Shown: positions 54,688 through 62,430 of the stretch, piece after piece | Position numbering within the stretch: position 1 is the stretch's first letter | Layout: each line of letters begins with the position of its first letter | Source of the DNA: Pedobacter cryoconitis | GTDB lineage: Bacteria; Bacteroidota; Bacteroidia; Sphingobacteriales; Sphingobacteriaceae | NCBI RefSeq assembly: GCF_014200605.1 | Contig: NZ_JACHCE010000001.1 | Coordinates: forward strand, 434,001 to 498,000 | Direction of reading: 5' to 3' | Length of the DNA stretch: 64,000 nucleotides | The notes under the pieces: generated by a model | What the model was told of the DNA's origin: nothing | Seen by the model: the letters and a program-made list of their open reading frames with translations, nothing else | Databases searched by the model: none | Translations under genes and position numbers: made by a program

Positions 54688-56231
54688 ATGATCTTTTCTA
54701 TATTTCTTTCTGCAATAGCAGTAATGGTTACAAAAGGGTTTACCCCGGTACTGCCGGGCAATAAGGAACCATCGCAGGTATATAGTTTATGATAACCTTT
54801 AAACCGGCCATATAAATCTGTCGCCCTGCCTATCACGCAGCCTCCTAAAGGATGATAACATATTTCGCCGTTAATACCATTCTTAAATAACAAACGGGCA
54901 TAAGTACCTCCATTATCCTGATTTAATTTATCCATCAAATGTTTGACAGTCGCTATAGCAGCTGTGCTGAAATCTTCAGGTATTTTCAAGAGCACTTTAT
55001 TGGTGAGGCTGTTGTAACTGAACTGGCCGCGGTTTGGGTTTTTAGTAATGGCCAGGTATAAAGAAGTCCAGGTTTCCATTTTCATGGGCATAGGTGAAAT
55101 CTCGGCAAAAACCGGATGTTCTTTATTATCCCAGTCATCAATTGCCATGGTTGGGATGCAGGATTGTTTGCTGCCTGTACCTTGTTTAATGAAATTCCGG
55201 CCTGCCATTACATTCCCGTTATTTCCCCAGCCTTCACCTATGGTCTGATGCAGAAGGGGTAAAGTTCCCGTAGCTTTTGCTTTAACCATCAGTCCGGAAG
55301 TGCCCATACTGCCTGCACAGACAAAGAGATAGTCACAAATAAAATCCTGGGTAAACTCTGTATGGCCTTCCGTATTCAGGTGATCTGCTTCCAGTCTGTA
55401 GCCTTTATCAGTTTGATGGATTGCTTTTACGCTATGCATCGGCCTGATTTCAACGTTATTCGTTTTTAATGCCTCAGCAAGGTAAGTTTTGTCCAGGCTC
55501 TGTTTTCCTGCATTATTTCCATAAACTACTTCGCCATTTAAAGCAGACTGGTAAACCTCTTTTCTGCTTTCTTTTTCCATATAGCCGAAATCATAGACAT
55601 TAGGTACGAAAACGGTTTTATAACCGGATTTATGGGCCTGATCTCTTGCGGTACGTGCAAATTTATAATAGGGGGTAGACTCAAAGAATTTTGGTGAAAT
55701 GGAATTAACTTTCAGCATTTTATTGGCCAGCGGGAAATATTTATCATACATTTCTGCTGCATTGATTTCTGGAAGGATACTTTCAAAATAGGCTCTTTTA
55801 GGTACAACAGCCATTCCTCCGTTAACCAGTGAGCCGCCGCCAACCCCTCTGCCGACATAAACTTTCAGGTTATCAAAATCCATTCTGTCCAGTACGCCTG
55901 TATATTTTTTGAACGTAAAGACATTGGCAAAGGGGAGGATGCTGTGTGACTTTAACCAGGTAGAACGTTTATCCGGAAAAATGAGCTTAGAGAATGTATT
56001 ATGGTCTTTACTGGCCGGCCAGTCCATGCCCATTTCCAGCATGAGTACCTTAATGCCTTTTTCGGCCATTCTTAAAGCAGCAACCGCAGCACCATAACCA
56101 GTGCCGATCACAATTACCCGATGGGATTCAGTTTCTTTTTTTGAAGGCATAGGAAAAGCTGATCCTATTTTTGAGGCGGTCAGTCCTATACCTAATACGA
56201 TATTGCTCTTTATAAACTGTTTACGGTCCAT
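54669..56231 (-). CDS. GMC-type flavin oxidase, cholesterol-oxidase-like
   Basis: Protein of 520 residues from the ATG at 56231 (MDRKQFIKSNIVLGIG); the longer frame starts at a TTG. The leader resembles a twin-arginine signal in which one Arg is Lys. The FAD turn is RVIVIGTGYGAAVAAL and the GMC motif VGRGVGGGSLVNGGMAV. The second half follows Streptomyces/Brevibacterium cholesterol oxidase closely: WDNKEHPVFAEISPMPMKMETW, SLYLAITKNPNRGQF, ICYHPLGGCVIG with the active-site His, and DGSLLPGSTGVNPFVTITA with the Asn. FAEI holds the Glu used in isomerisation. It should oxidise 3-beta-hydroxysterols or a bulky alcohol with O2. It is known mainly from Actinobacteria, so transfer is possible. Confidence 0.85.
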   Translation of the reverse strand: MDRKQFIKSNIVLGIGLTASKIGSAFPMPSKKETESHRVIVIGTGYGAAVAALRMAEKGIKVLMLEMGMDWPASKDHNTFSKLIFPDKRSTWLKSHSILPFANVFTFKKYTGVLDRMDFDNLKVYVGRGVGGGSLVNGGMAVVPKRAYFESILPEINAAEMYDKYFPLANKMLKVNSISPKFFESTPYYKFARTARDQAHKSGYKTVFVPNVYDFGYMEKESRKEVYQSALNGEVVYGNNAGKQSLDKTYLAEALKTNNVEIRPMHSVKAIHQTDKGYRLEADHLNTEGHTEFTQDFICDYLFVCAGSMGTSGLMVKAKATGTLPLLHQTIGEGWGNNGNVMAGRNFIKQGTGSKQSCIPTMAIDDWDNKEHPVFAEISPMPMKMETWTSLYLAITKNPNRGQFSYNSLTNKVLLKIPEDFSTAAIATVKHLMDKLNQDNGGTYARLLFKNGINGEICYHPLGGCVIGRATDLYGRFKGYHKLYTCDGSLLPGSTGVNPFVTITAIAERNIEKIIAEDFS

Positions 56232-56354
56232 CTGTTCTGTTAAATTGTTTGACAAAAACTATTAAACAAAATTGATGCCCTTAAATCGGGTAATTGACAT
56301 GGATCTTTAAGCAGTCCTTATTTTAAATGCATCGGGATATCCGGCAGGCTTATT

Positions 56355-57017
56355 TTAAAATAAAGCTTGTTCAATTGCCTGGGCTTTATTGCCTGATACC
56401 TGATAGTCGTGATCAGCTTTATAGTAAAGCTCCTCATTTTCAGGAAGATCATAAACCATGCAATTGAATAAGGCAATACCGTATAATATTCTTTGTTTTT
56501 CGTGATCCTTACTGCCCTTTCTTATATCGGCTTTCCAGTCGTTGTCAGGATATTTTTCCTGATAAAGAGCTGTGAAAAAAATCAACCGTCTCTCCGCCTG
56601 ATCAAAATTAAACCAGTGTGGTAATGCATACATGCCAGTACAGCTGGCCACTTTGTCGCGGGTACCTATTTCTTCATCGGTAGACTTACCGTAGAAAAAA
56701 TACAGATATATCCATAAACCAGTCATGGCAAAGCCAAAAATGCTTCCCAAAAGAAAATGTCTGATTCCATTCTCAAAGGTCCAGTAAAGGAAAAAGGCAG
56801 CAAGCAGAAAGGTGAAAAAGCGACCATAAGCAGCTTTAATACTTTTAACATGCAGTGCCAGTTCTAATCCTGATCTTGTTCTGAAGGACGAAGAAGTTAC
56901 ATACATTGATGATGTCGGAAAAAGAGGAACGAAGAAAACATGGAAGAACTTAGTTTCTATCCTGTGGTTTTTATAATCTTCTATTTTTCCATAGAAGCCG
57001 GTACCAAATATGATCAT
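56355..57017 (-). CDS. Hypothetical membrane protein (FFxxFFVPLFP motif)
   Basis: Protein of 220 residues from the ATG at 57017 (MIIFGTGFYGKIEDY); the upstream frame to 57068 needs a TTG. The N-terminus MIIFGT followed by FFHVFFVPLFPTSSMYV resembles proteins that start with a zinc ribbon, but the Cys residues are absent here. Two membrane helices (about 70-120: FFTFLLAAFFLYWTF and LLGSIFGFAMTGLWIYLYFFY) precede a soluble acidic tail. Function unknown. It is a single gene on the minus strand. Confidence 0.6.
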   Translation of the reverse strand: MIIFGTGFYGKIEDYKNHRIETKFFHVFFVPLFPTSSMYVTSSSFRTRSGLELALHVKSIKAAYGRFFTFLLAAFFLYWTFENGIRHFLLGSIFGFAMTGLWIYLYFFYGKSTDEEIGTRDKVASCTGMYALPHWFNFDQAERRLIFFTALYQEKYPDNDWKADIRKGSKDHEKQRILYGIALFNCMVYDLPENEELYYKADHDYQVSGNKAQAIEQALF

Positions 57018-57145
57018 GAGAGCGAATATATCCGGGTACAATATAAATTGAATTTTCCATAAAATCAATAGATTAATTAGATGTTGGTAGCTTTAATTAA
57101 CAAATAATTAAAAAATACGTACAAAGACAGGTATTAGGCTTTAAG

Positions 57146-58204
57146 CTATTGAATAGCTATTTTTCCAATGACTTCTTCCAGCTCAGGTTCCAGTTCCAGA
57201 TATTTTTCCAATAAAGTGACCTGATTTTTTGTCCTGTTTAAATTATGGCCTTCATATTTTTCACCGTAATAAATATCATTCTGAAGATAGTCTGCCAAAA
57301 AGCGAATGGCCTGCATGTAAATCAGGAACTTACCGGCATAGATAAAATAGTTTTTCTCAGCTGGGGTTAACACGTCACCCATTTCTTCCATGTACCCATC
57401 GTATATCGCCTTAAAGAAATCTTTCCTGACATTGACTTTTTTCAGGTCTGTTTCTTCTTCATTTGCAGAGGATAAATAAGTTCTCATCATATCACCTGCA
57501 TCACTGATAAAATATCCAGGCATGACCGTATCCAGATCGATCACACAGATCCCTTTGTTTTGCTGGTCAAAAAGAACGTTATTAATCTTGGTATCATGGT
57601 GGATGACCCTTAGCGGGATCTCATTGCGTTCTACTATGTTTTTATAAGTAGTCACAATGTCCATATGCGCCATAATAAAAGCGATCAGGTCTTTGGCCTT
57701 CTCTTTCCGCTGTCCAGATGCATGGGTTACAGCATTTGCAAACTGTTCAAACCTTAAGGTCAGGTTATGGAAGTCGGGCAGGGTAATATGCAGTTGTTTA
57801 ACATCAAAGTCATTCAGCAGTTTAGAAAACCTTCCAAATTGCCTGGCACCTTCATATGCTTCTTCTTTTTTGTTTAATACATTCAGCGAATGTGAATTTT
57901 CTACAAATGGAAATAACCTGAAATATCCTTCCGGGGTTTCTATGAGTGACTGACCGGATAATCCCTGCAACGGAGAAACGAAAAGATATTCAGGATGGGT
58001 TTTACTCAGATAAGATTTTAGTGCGGATATATTCTGATCTATATCATGCGGCTTTTTAAAAACAGACTGGTTGACCTGTTGTAAAATATATCCCTTACCT
58101 TGATGGGTTACTTTCCAGGTACGATTGATCAGACCATCTCCAAATAATTGTACATCACTTTCAACAGGTTGAATTCCGTACAATGGTAAAATTTGATCAA
58201 ACAT
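57146..58204 (-). CDS. Aminoglycoside-phosphotransferase-fold sugar kinase, NahK-like
   Basis: Protein of 352 residues with the APH kinase fold: FGDGLINRTWKVTHQGKGYILQQVNQSVFK (nucleotide-binding lobe, about 22-50), IHHDTKINNVLFD (catalytic HxDxxxxN at about 199-212) and VIDLDTVMPGYFISDAGDMMR (metal-binding Asp). The sequence is closer to N-acetylhexosamine 1-kinases than to antibiotic kinases. It would phosphorylate the anomeric position of a sugar in the cytoplasm. It lies downstream of LacI, and a CAAACGTTTG box precedes it. I do not call it resistance. Confidence 0.85.
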   Translation of the reverse strand: MFDQILPLYGIQPVESDVQLFGDGLINRTWKVTHQGKGYILQQVNQSVFKKPHDIDQNISALKSYLSKTHPEYLFVSPLQGLSGQSLIETPEGYFRLFPFVENSHSLNVLNKKEEAYEGARQFGRFSKLLNDFDVKQLHITLPDFHNLTLRFEQFANAVTHASGQRKEKAKDLIAFIMAHMDIVTTYKNIVERNEIPLRVIHHDTKINNVLFDQQNKGICVIDLDTVMPGYFISDAGDMMRTYLSSANEEETDLKKVNVRKDFFKAIYDGYMEEMGDVLTPAEKNYFIYAGKFLIYMQAIRFLADYLQNDIYYGEKYEGHNLNRTKNQVTLLEKYLELEPELEEVIGKIAIQ

Positions 58205-58270
58205 ATATTAAGCGGGTTTATTTTTTATCGTAAACTCAAACTTAATCAATTTCGCTATCAGATTGTTGTG

Positions 58271-58280
58271 CAAACGTTTG
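58271..58280. promoter_or_regulatory. LacI-type operator CAAACGTTTG
   Basis: Perfect 10-base palindrome in the 83-base gap between the LacI gene stop and the kinase start. The same core lies at 39793-39802. The kinase is the probable target. Confidence 0.55.
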
Positions 58281-58287
58281 TGTAAAT

Positions 58288-59316
58288 TTATTTCTCCTTA
58301 CCAATGATGAGCTCAGATTCTACAACTACGTTATAATAAGCAGTTTCCGAGTCAGTATCTCCTTTTGGCTTATTAATCAGGTCCAGTAAAATATCTGCTG
58401 CCTTCTTTCCCTGCTTATAGGGGAACTGCTCAACAGAAGCAATAGGGGTGAAGTCCATATAGTTGATCAGCGGCAGGTTGGCATAACTGACAAAGTCAAT
58501 ATCCTTATTGATCTGTATGTTTAAAGAGCGTGCATAACGGATGGCAAATAAAGCTACATAATCATTAAAAGTTACAATTGCCGTAGGCTTGCGTTTATGG
58601 TTAAGGAAGGTATCCATAGCCTCAATGGTACCTGCTTCTGTCAGGTCACAGTTTAGCATTAAAGAAGGATCAAATTTTAACCTGTGGGAAGTCATGGCTT
58701 TGATATAACCATTTTTTCTTTCTGTACTGGCTACTAAATTGGTTGGGCCGTTAATCATCCCGATGGTGCGGTGACCTTTCTTTAATAAGAAATTAACGGC
58801 TTCATAAGTGCCTGATTCCAGGTTAGATGCTACAAAATGGATGTTTTTAACCGGAGGGATACGATCAAAAAATACAATGGGAATATTGGATTTTTTAAAA
58901 GCTTCGAGATGCTCATAGGTATTAGTGGTTTTTGATACAGAGATCAACAGACCATCCACACGCTGCATTTTCATCTTTTCGATCAGTAATTTCTCCCTGT
59001 CGGCATCATCATGTGACTGGGCAAGCAGTACGGTATAGTTTCTTTTATAAGCGATATCTTCAATCCCACTGATCGCTGCTGAGAAAAAGGATTCAGCAAG
59101 TTCTGGCAAAATAACGCCTATAGTATGTGATTTACCCTGTAAAAATTGAATAGCTCTCTGATTAGGTTCATAGTTGAGTTCTTTAGCCATTTTTTTTACC
59201 CGCATCTTGGTGATTAAACCTATGCTGGAATGGTCATTCAGTGCCCTCGAAACAGTAGAAACTGAGATGTCGAGAAGTTTGGCTATTTCTTTTATAGTGG
59301 TTGGTTTATCTGACAT
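58288..59316 (-). CDS. LacI family transcriptional regulator
   Basis: Protein of 342 residues from the ATG at 59316 (MSDKPTTIKEIAKLLDISVSTVSRALND); the longer frame begins with TTG. The N-terminal LacI HTH and hinge (SIGLITKMRVKKMAKELNYEPNQRAIQFLQGKS) are typical. The periplasmic-binding-like domain (HTIGVILPELAESFFSAAISGIEDIA) binds a sugar. It lies between the DUF3472 gene and the sugar kinase, downstream of SusC/SusD, and probably controls this third locus through the CAAACGTTTG box. Confidence 0.94.
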   Translation of the reverse strand: MSDKPTTIKEIAKLLDISVSTVSRALNDHSSIGLITKMRVKKMAKELNYEPNQRAIQFLQGKSHTIGVILPELAESFFSAAISGIEDIAYKRNYTVLLAQSHDDADREKLLIEKMKMQRVDGLLISVSKTTNTYEHLEAFKKSNIPIVFFDRIPPVKNIHFVASNLESGTYEAVNFLLKKGHRTIGMINGPTNLVASTERKNGYIKAMTSHRLKFDPSLMLNCDLTEAGTIEAMDTFLNHKRKPTAIVTFNDYVALFAIRYARSLNIQINKDIDFVSYANLPLINYMDFTPIASVEQFPYKQGKKAADILLDLINKPKGDTDSETAYYNVVVESELIIGKEK

Positions 59317-59366
59317 TTGTTCCAAATGTTGCAATTATCTTTTAATATAAGTAATAAAAATGATTA

Positions 59367-59398
59367 AATAAAAAGCCCCGGCAATTAATGCCAGGGCT
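59367..59398 (-). terminator. Terminator after the DUF3472 gene
   Basis: AGCCCCGGCA (59374-59383) pairs with TGCCAGGGCT (59389-59398) with one G-T/A-C mismatch; on the minus strand TTTTATTT follows. It closes the SusC-SusD-DUF3472 transcript ahead of lacI. Confidence 0.85.
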
Positions 59399-59456
59399 AA
59401 TTGTTAGATATCAAATGATAAAACGTTAATAATCATTAATGAATCATCAGACCGGA

Positions 59457-60806
59457 TCAGGGTAATTGGGTAAAATCAATAACCGGATGTGCAGCTCCGC
59501 TTGCAGGTCTGTTGAAGTTTTGCTTCAAAGCTACAGCATCACTAAAGAAACCACCATTTCTTAAAAAGAACTGATTGCCGTTCACGCCACCGCCAACATC
59601 TTTTCTGTAACCTCTGTTTGCGATATCATCACCAGTAAATTTCATGCCTGTAATTTCTGTCCAGTTCCCTTGTGTATCTATAGCCCACTGGTTTGCATAA
59701 TTGGCTTTTCGCTCTATATTACCCATTTCAGCATTGAAATTCTCCAGGAAGGAGTACATTCCTTTTAACCGGGTATTGGTGGCAGGACGTTCAAAACTTG
59801 CAATTAAAGTCCAGTTCCCATCGGCGGGTTTGAAATAAGAGGTATATATGGTTTTATTTGTTGCTGCATCGGGCTGTGCCCTGGTTAGAAAGGCATAGGT
59901 TTTACCTGCAACCCATGGATAGACCAGATAACTTTGTCCGCCAGAACCTTCGTTACCAAATTCGCCACTCTGTACAGCTGTACCTTTTTTAATCAGTCTG
60001 ATCTTTTTGTCATCAGGTATCGTAGCAGGATCATCTGTAGGGAAAGGGCTCCAAAGCGAGAATAACACCCGGCGCTCGGTAGCTGAATTGACCTGGATGC
60101 CGAAATAACCTTCACCAAAACCGTTAGACATAAAATAAGAACCTATCGGATCTGAACCAACCGGGACATTGATCTCGTTGTAAAACCATTCTACATTATT
60201 TTTAATGGCATCAGGGATTACATAGTTGACATGGACAGAAGGCCCTCTGCGCCCCCAGTAGAAACGGGAGTCAATATTATCTTTGACATAGGATACAGAA
60301 TCGGTTACCGGTTTTCCACTGATGATCAGATCAGAAACATCACCAAAATAATTACCGGTTTTGCTGATACCCTGTATATCAAAGCGGGTATAACCTTTTG
60401 TGGTGATATTGAAATTTCCAACTGCTACGGTATCAAAAGATGTATTTGAGGCGGTTGCGGTGATAGATTGTGTACCTGTTGATACTTTAAAACTGCTGTT
60501 TCCTGAAGGGACCTTCATTCTAAGCTTAACTGTGATAATCCCCGGTGTTTCAGTTCTGAAGTAAACACTGGTTACTGCAGCGGAATTGGTCCAGTTTGCC
60601 AGCCCGTTGTTATTGATCACTTCGCCTGAAGTTGTTTTTACCCAGGCATTTCCACCTAAGGCAATAGCAATTTTTGGCCCGGTGGCCACAAAGTCGTTAA
60701 TTTCCTGAGGTGTTTTGGTTTGGTCACCTTCATTGGGGCTACTCTTTTTACAGGAGGTTGCAATCACCAGCGAGAGTAGTGATAAGGATAAGATTATTGT
60801 TTTCAT
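59457..60806 (-). CDS. DUF3472 lipoprotein
   Basis: Protein of 449 residues with a lipoprotein signal (LSLLSLVIATSCKKSSPNEGD). Residues about 40-165 are a beta-sandwich of the kind often called DUF5077; residues about 180-440 match DUF3472 (YFMSNGFGEGYFGIQVNSATERRVLFSLWSPF, GEFGNEGSGGQSYLVYPWVAG, GMYSFLENFNAEMGNIERKANYANQWA). The family occurs in Bacteroidota glycan loci and is probably a surface glycan-binding or glycan-modifying protein; activity is not established. It follows SusD on the minus strand after 108 bases with a stem-loop between. Confidence 0.88.
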   Translation of the reverse strand: MKTIILSLSLLSLVIATSCKKSSPNEGDQTKTPQEINDFVATGPKIAIALGGNAWVKTTSGEVINNNGLANWTNSAAVTSVYFRTETPGIITVKLRMKVPSGNSSFKVSTGTQSITATASNTSFDTVAVGNFNITTKGYTRFDIQGISKTGNYFGDVSDLIISGKPVTDSVSYVKDNIDSRFYWGRRGPSVHVNYVIPDAIKNNVEWFYNEINVPVGSDPIGSYFMSNGFGEGYFGIQVNSATERRVLFSLWSPFPTDDPATIPDDKKIRLIKKGTAVQSGEFGNEGSGGQSYLVYPWVAGKTYAFLTRAQPDAATNKTIYTSYFKPADGNWTLIASFERPATNTRLKGMYSFLENFNAEMGNIERKANYANQWAIDTQGNWTEITGMKFTGDDIANRGYRKDVGGGVNGNQFFLRNGGFFSDAVALKQNFNRPASGAAHPVIDFTQLP

Positions 60807-60842
60807 AGGATTTTGGTTTTAATGCCGATTGTAATAATTGAT

Positions 60843-60879
60843 AGATCTGAACCCTGCTGATTCATCAGGGTTCAAATCT
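60843..60879 (-). other. Intercistronic stem-loop after SusD
   Basis: Fourteen-base arms at 60843-60856 and 60866-60879 with one mismatch, 9-base loop, no T tract on the minus strand. It lies between susD and the DUF3472 gene. Confidence 0.5.
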
Positions 60880-60914
60880 AAAATGTTTAACCAGGGTTTA
60901 AAAACGGTCTGATT

Positions 60915-62411
60915 TTAAGGATTCTGGACCAGGTTACCATTCAATGCAATATCATTTTCAGGGATGAAGAAAATAACACGGGGATCAGTATAAGGGATCT
61001 GCTGTGTAGTTTGCCCCGAAGCCAGATGTGTACCCGGATAATCTCTGTTCAGCGTCCTTTTATTTCTGAAAACATCAAACTTACGCTGTGATTCGAAAGC
61101 GAATTCCAGTCTGCGCTCATCCAGGACCACATCCAGTACATTGGTATAACCCATCATATTACCCGAAGAAAATAGTGCATTTCCACTTAATCCGGCGCGA
61201 CTTCTGATAATATTGACATCTGCAAGTGCATCATCCGGTCTGCCCAGCTGGTAAGCACATTCTGCCCTTGTCAGATACATTTCTGCTAACCTTAATACTA
61301 CAGGGGAACTTAAAGTTTCGTAACCTTCCTGAAATGAATATTTATTGATGAAATATTTAGGGTAACCATTTCTTTTCTGCAATACAGGATTACCCTGTGC
61401 ATCAGTTTTAACGGTACCATCCGGGTTTTTTTCATATTGCGGAACAACAAATGAATTGCGTAAATCTTCAGGGAATTTATTAACTAAGGCCCTGTAAGAT
61501 TGAGAAGCGTACATTTCACCATAACCAATTGCCCCGCCCCAGTACATCGAACCTATTGCATCATCCAGACGGTCATCTTTAAGTACATGTCTGATGGCAA
61601 AAATAGTTTCTGAGTTTCCTTCGGGAACACTGGTGAAATATTTTGGATATCCGGACGAAGCGAACAGAGAATACCTGCCGCTTTTAATAATCCGGTCTGC
61701 ATAATCAAAAGCATTTTTATAATCCCCCATGTACAGATAGACTCTGCTCAATAAAGCCATGGCAACTTCTTTTGAAGCAAAGTTATTGTTCTTTGAACTG
61801 TTCATCAGTTTAATCGATTTTAATAAATCGCTGATTACTAAAGTATAAATGTCTTTTACTTTTGATCTGGCAGGTAATTCTTTGACATCGGTATTGGTTT
61901 TAAGCATTACCCCCAAAGATTCGCCGTTATCATCTGTATAAGGACGGCCAAAAAACTTGACCAGGTCAAAGTGGACCATTGCTCTTAAAAAGTAGTTTTC
62001 TCCAAGCAATTGATTTCTCACGGGATCATCACTTTCCACTACTTTTTCTATCACTACGTTAGTGCCATAAATAGCCTGGTATGCTTTACGCCAGAAGTTT
62101 TCTACATTCCCCTGATTTTTCTGATGCTGATAGTTATAGGCATAGAATAAGGGATCTGTAGTGGTTCCGCTCAGTGAAACATTATCACTGGCATATTCAG
62201 AGAAAATATGGTAGTTACGTACATAATAAGGGTCTTTAATATAATTATAGGTCCCAATAGTGGCAGATTGAAGCCCTTCGAGTGTATTGACTACATTTTC
62301 ATTAATGATCCCATTATAAGGAGGCAGGATCAGGTCTTTTTTGCAGGCTGTAACAGACACCATAAGTGCCATCGCTACGATTGTTTTATAGCTGTTAATC
62401 ATTTTTGTCAT
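60915..62411 (-). CDS. RagB/SusD family nutrient-binding lipoprotein
   Basis: Protein of 498 residues (ATG at 62411; a second ATG at 62402). The lipoprotein leader VAMALMVSVTACKKDLILPPYNG is followed by the SusD region LLGENYFLRAMVHFDLVKFFGRPYT and the C-terminal VLRLAEMYLTRAECAYQLGRPDDALADVNIIRSRAG and LDERRLEFAFESQRKFDVFRNKRT. It is the surface binding partner of the SusC protein whose gene ends 19 bases upstream. Confidence 0.96.
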   Translation of the reverse strand: MTKMINSYKTIVAMALMVSVTACKKDLILPPYNGIINENVVNTLEGLQSATIGTYNYIKDPYYVRNYHIFSEYASDNVSLSGTTTDPLFYAYNYQHQKNQGNVENFWRKAYQAIYGTNVVIEKVVESDDPVRNQLLGENYFLRAMVHFDLVKFFGRPYTDDNGESLGVMLKTNTDVKELPARSKVKDIYTLVISDLLKSIKLMNSSKNNNFASKEVAMALLSRVYLYMGDYKNAFDYADRIIKSGRYSLFASSGYPKYFTSVPEGNSETIFAIRHVLKDDRLDDAIGSMYWGGAIGYGEMYASQSYRALVNKFPEDLRNSFVVPQYEKNPDGTVKTDAQGNPVLQKRNGYPKYFINKYSFQEGYETLSSPVVLRLAEMYLTRAECAYQLGRPDDALADVNIIRSRAGLSGNALFSSGNMMGYTNVLDVVLDERRLEFAFESQRKFDVFRNKRTLNRDYPGTHLASGQTTQQIPYTDPRVIFFIPENDIALNGNLVQNP

Positions 62412-62430
62412 CTTTAAATCAGGGTTATAC

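Noticed and set aside
57146..58204. Aminoglycoside resistance gene
   Set aside because: The fold is APH-like, but the sequence and its LacI/Sus context fit a sugar 1-kinase of the NahK type.
60849..60880. GGTTCAAATC-like sequence resembling a tRNA T-loop
   Set aside because: The flanking bases form a simple hairpin with the upstream arm and there is no acceptor, D or anticodon arm.
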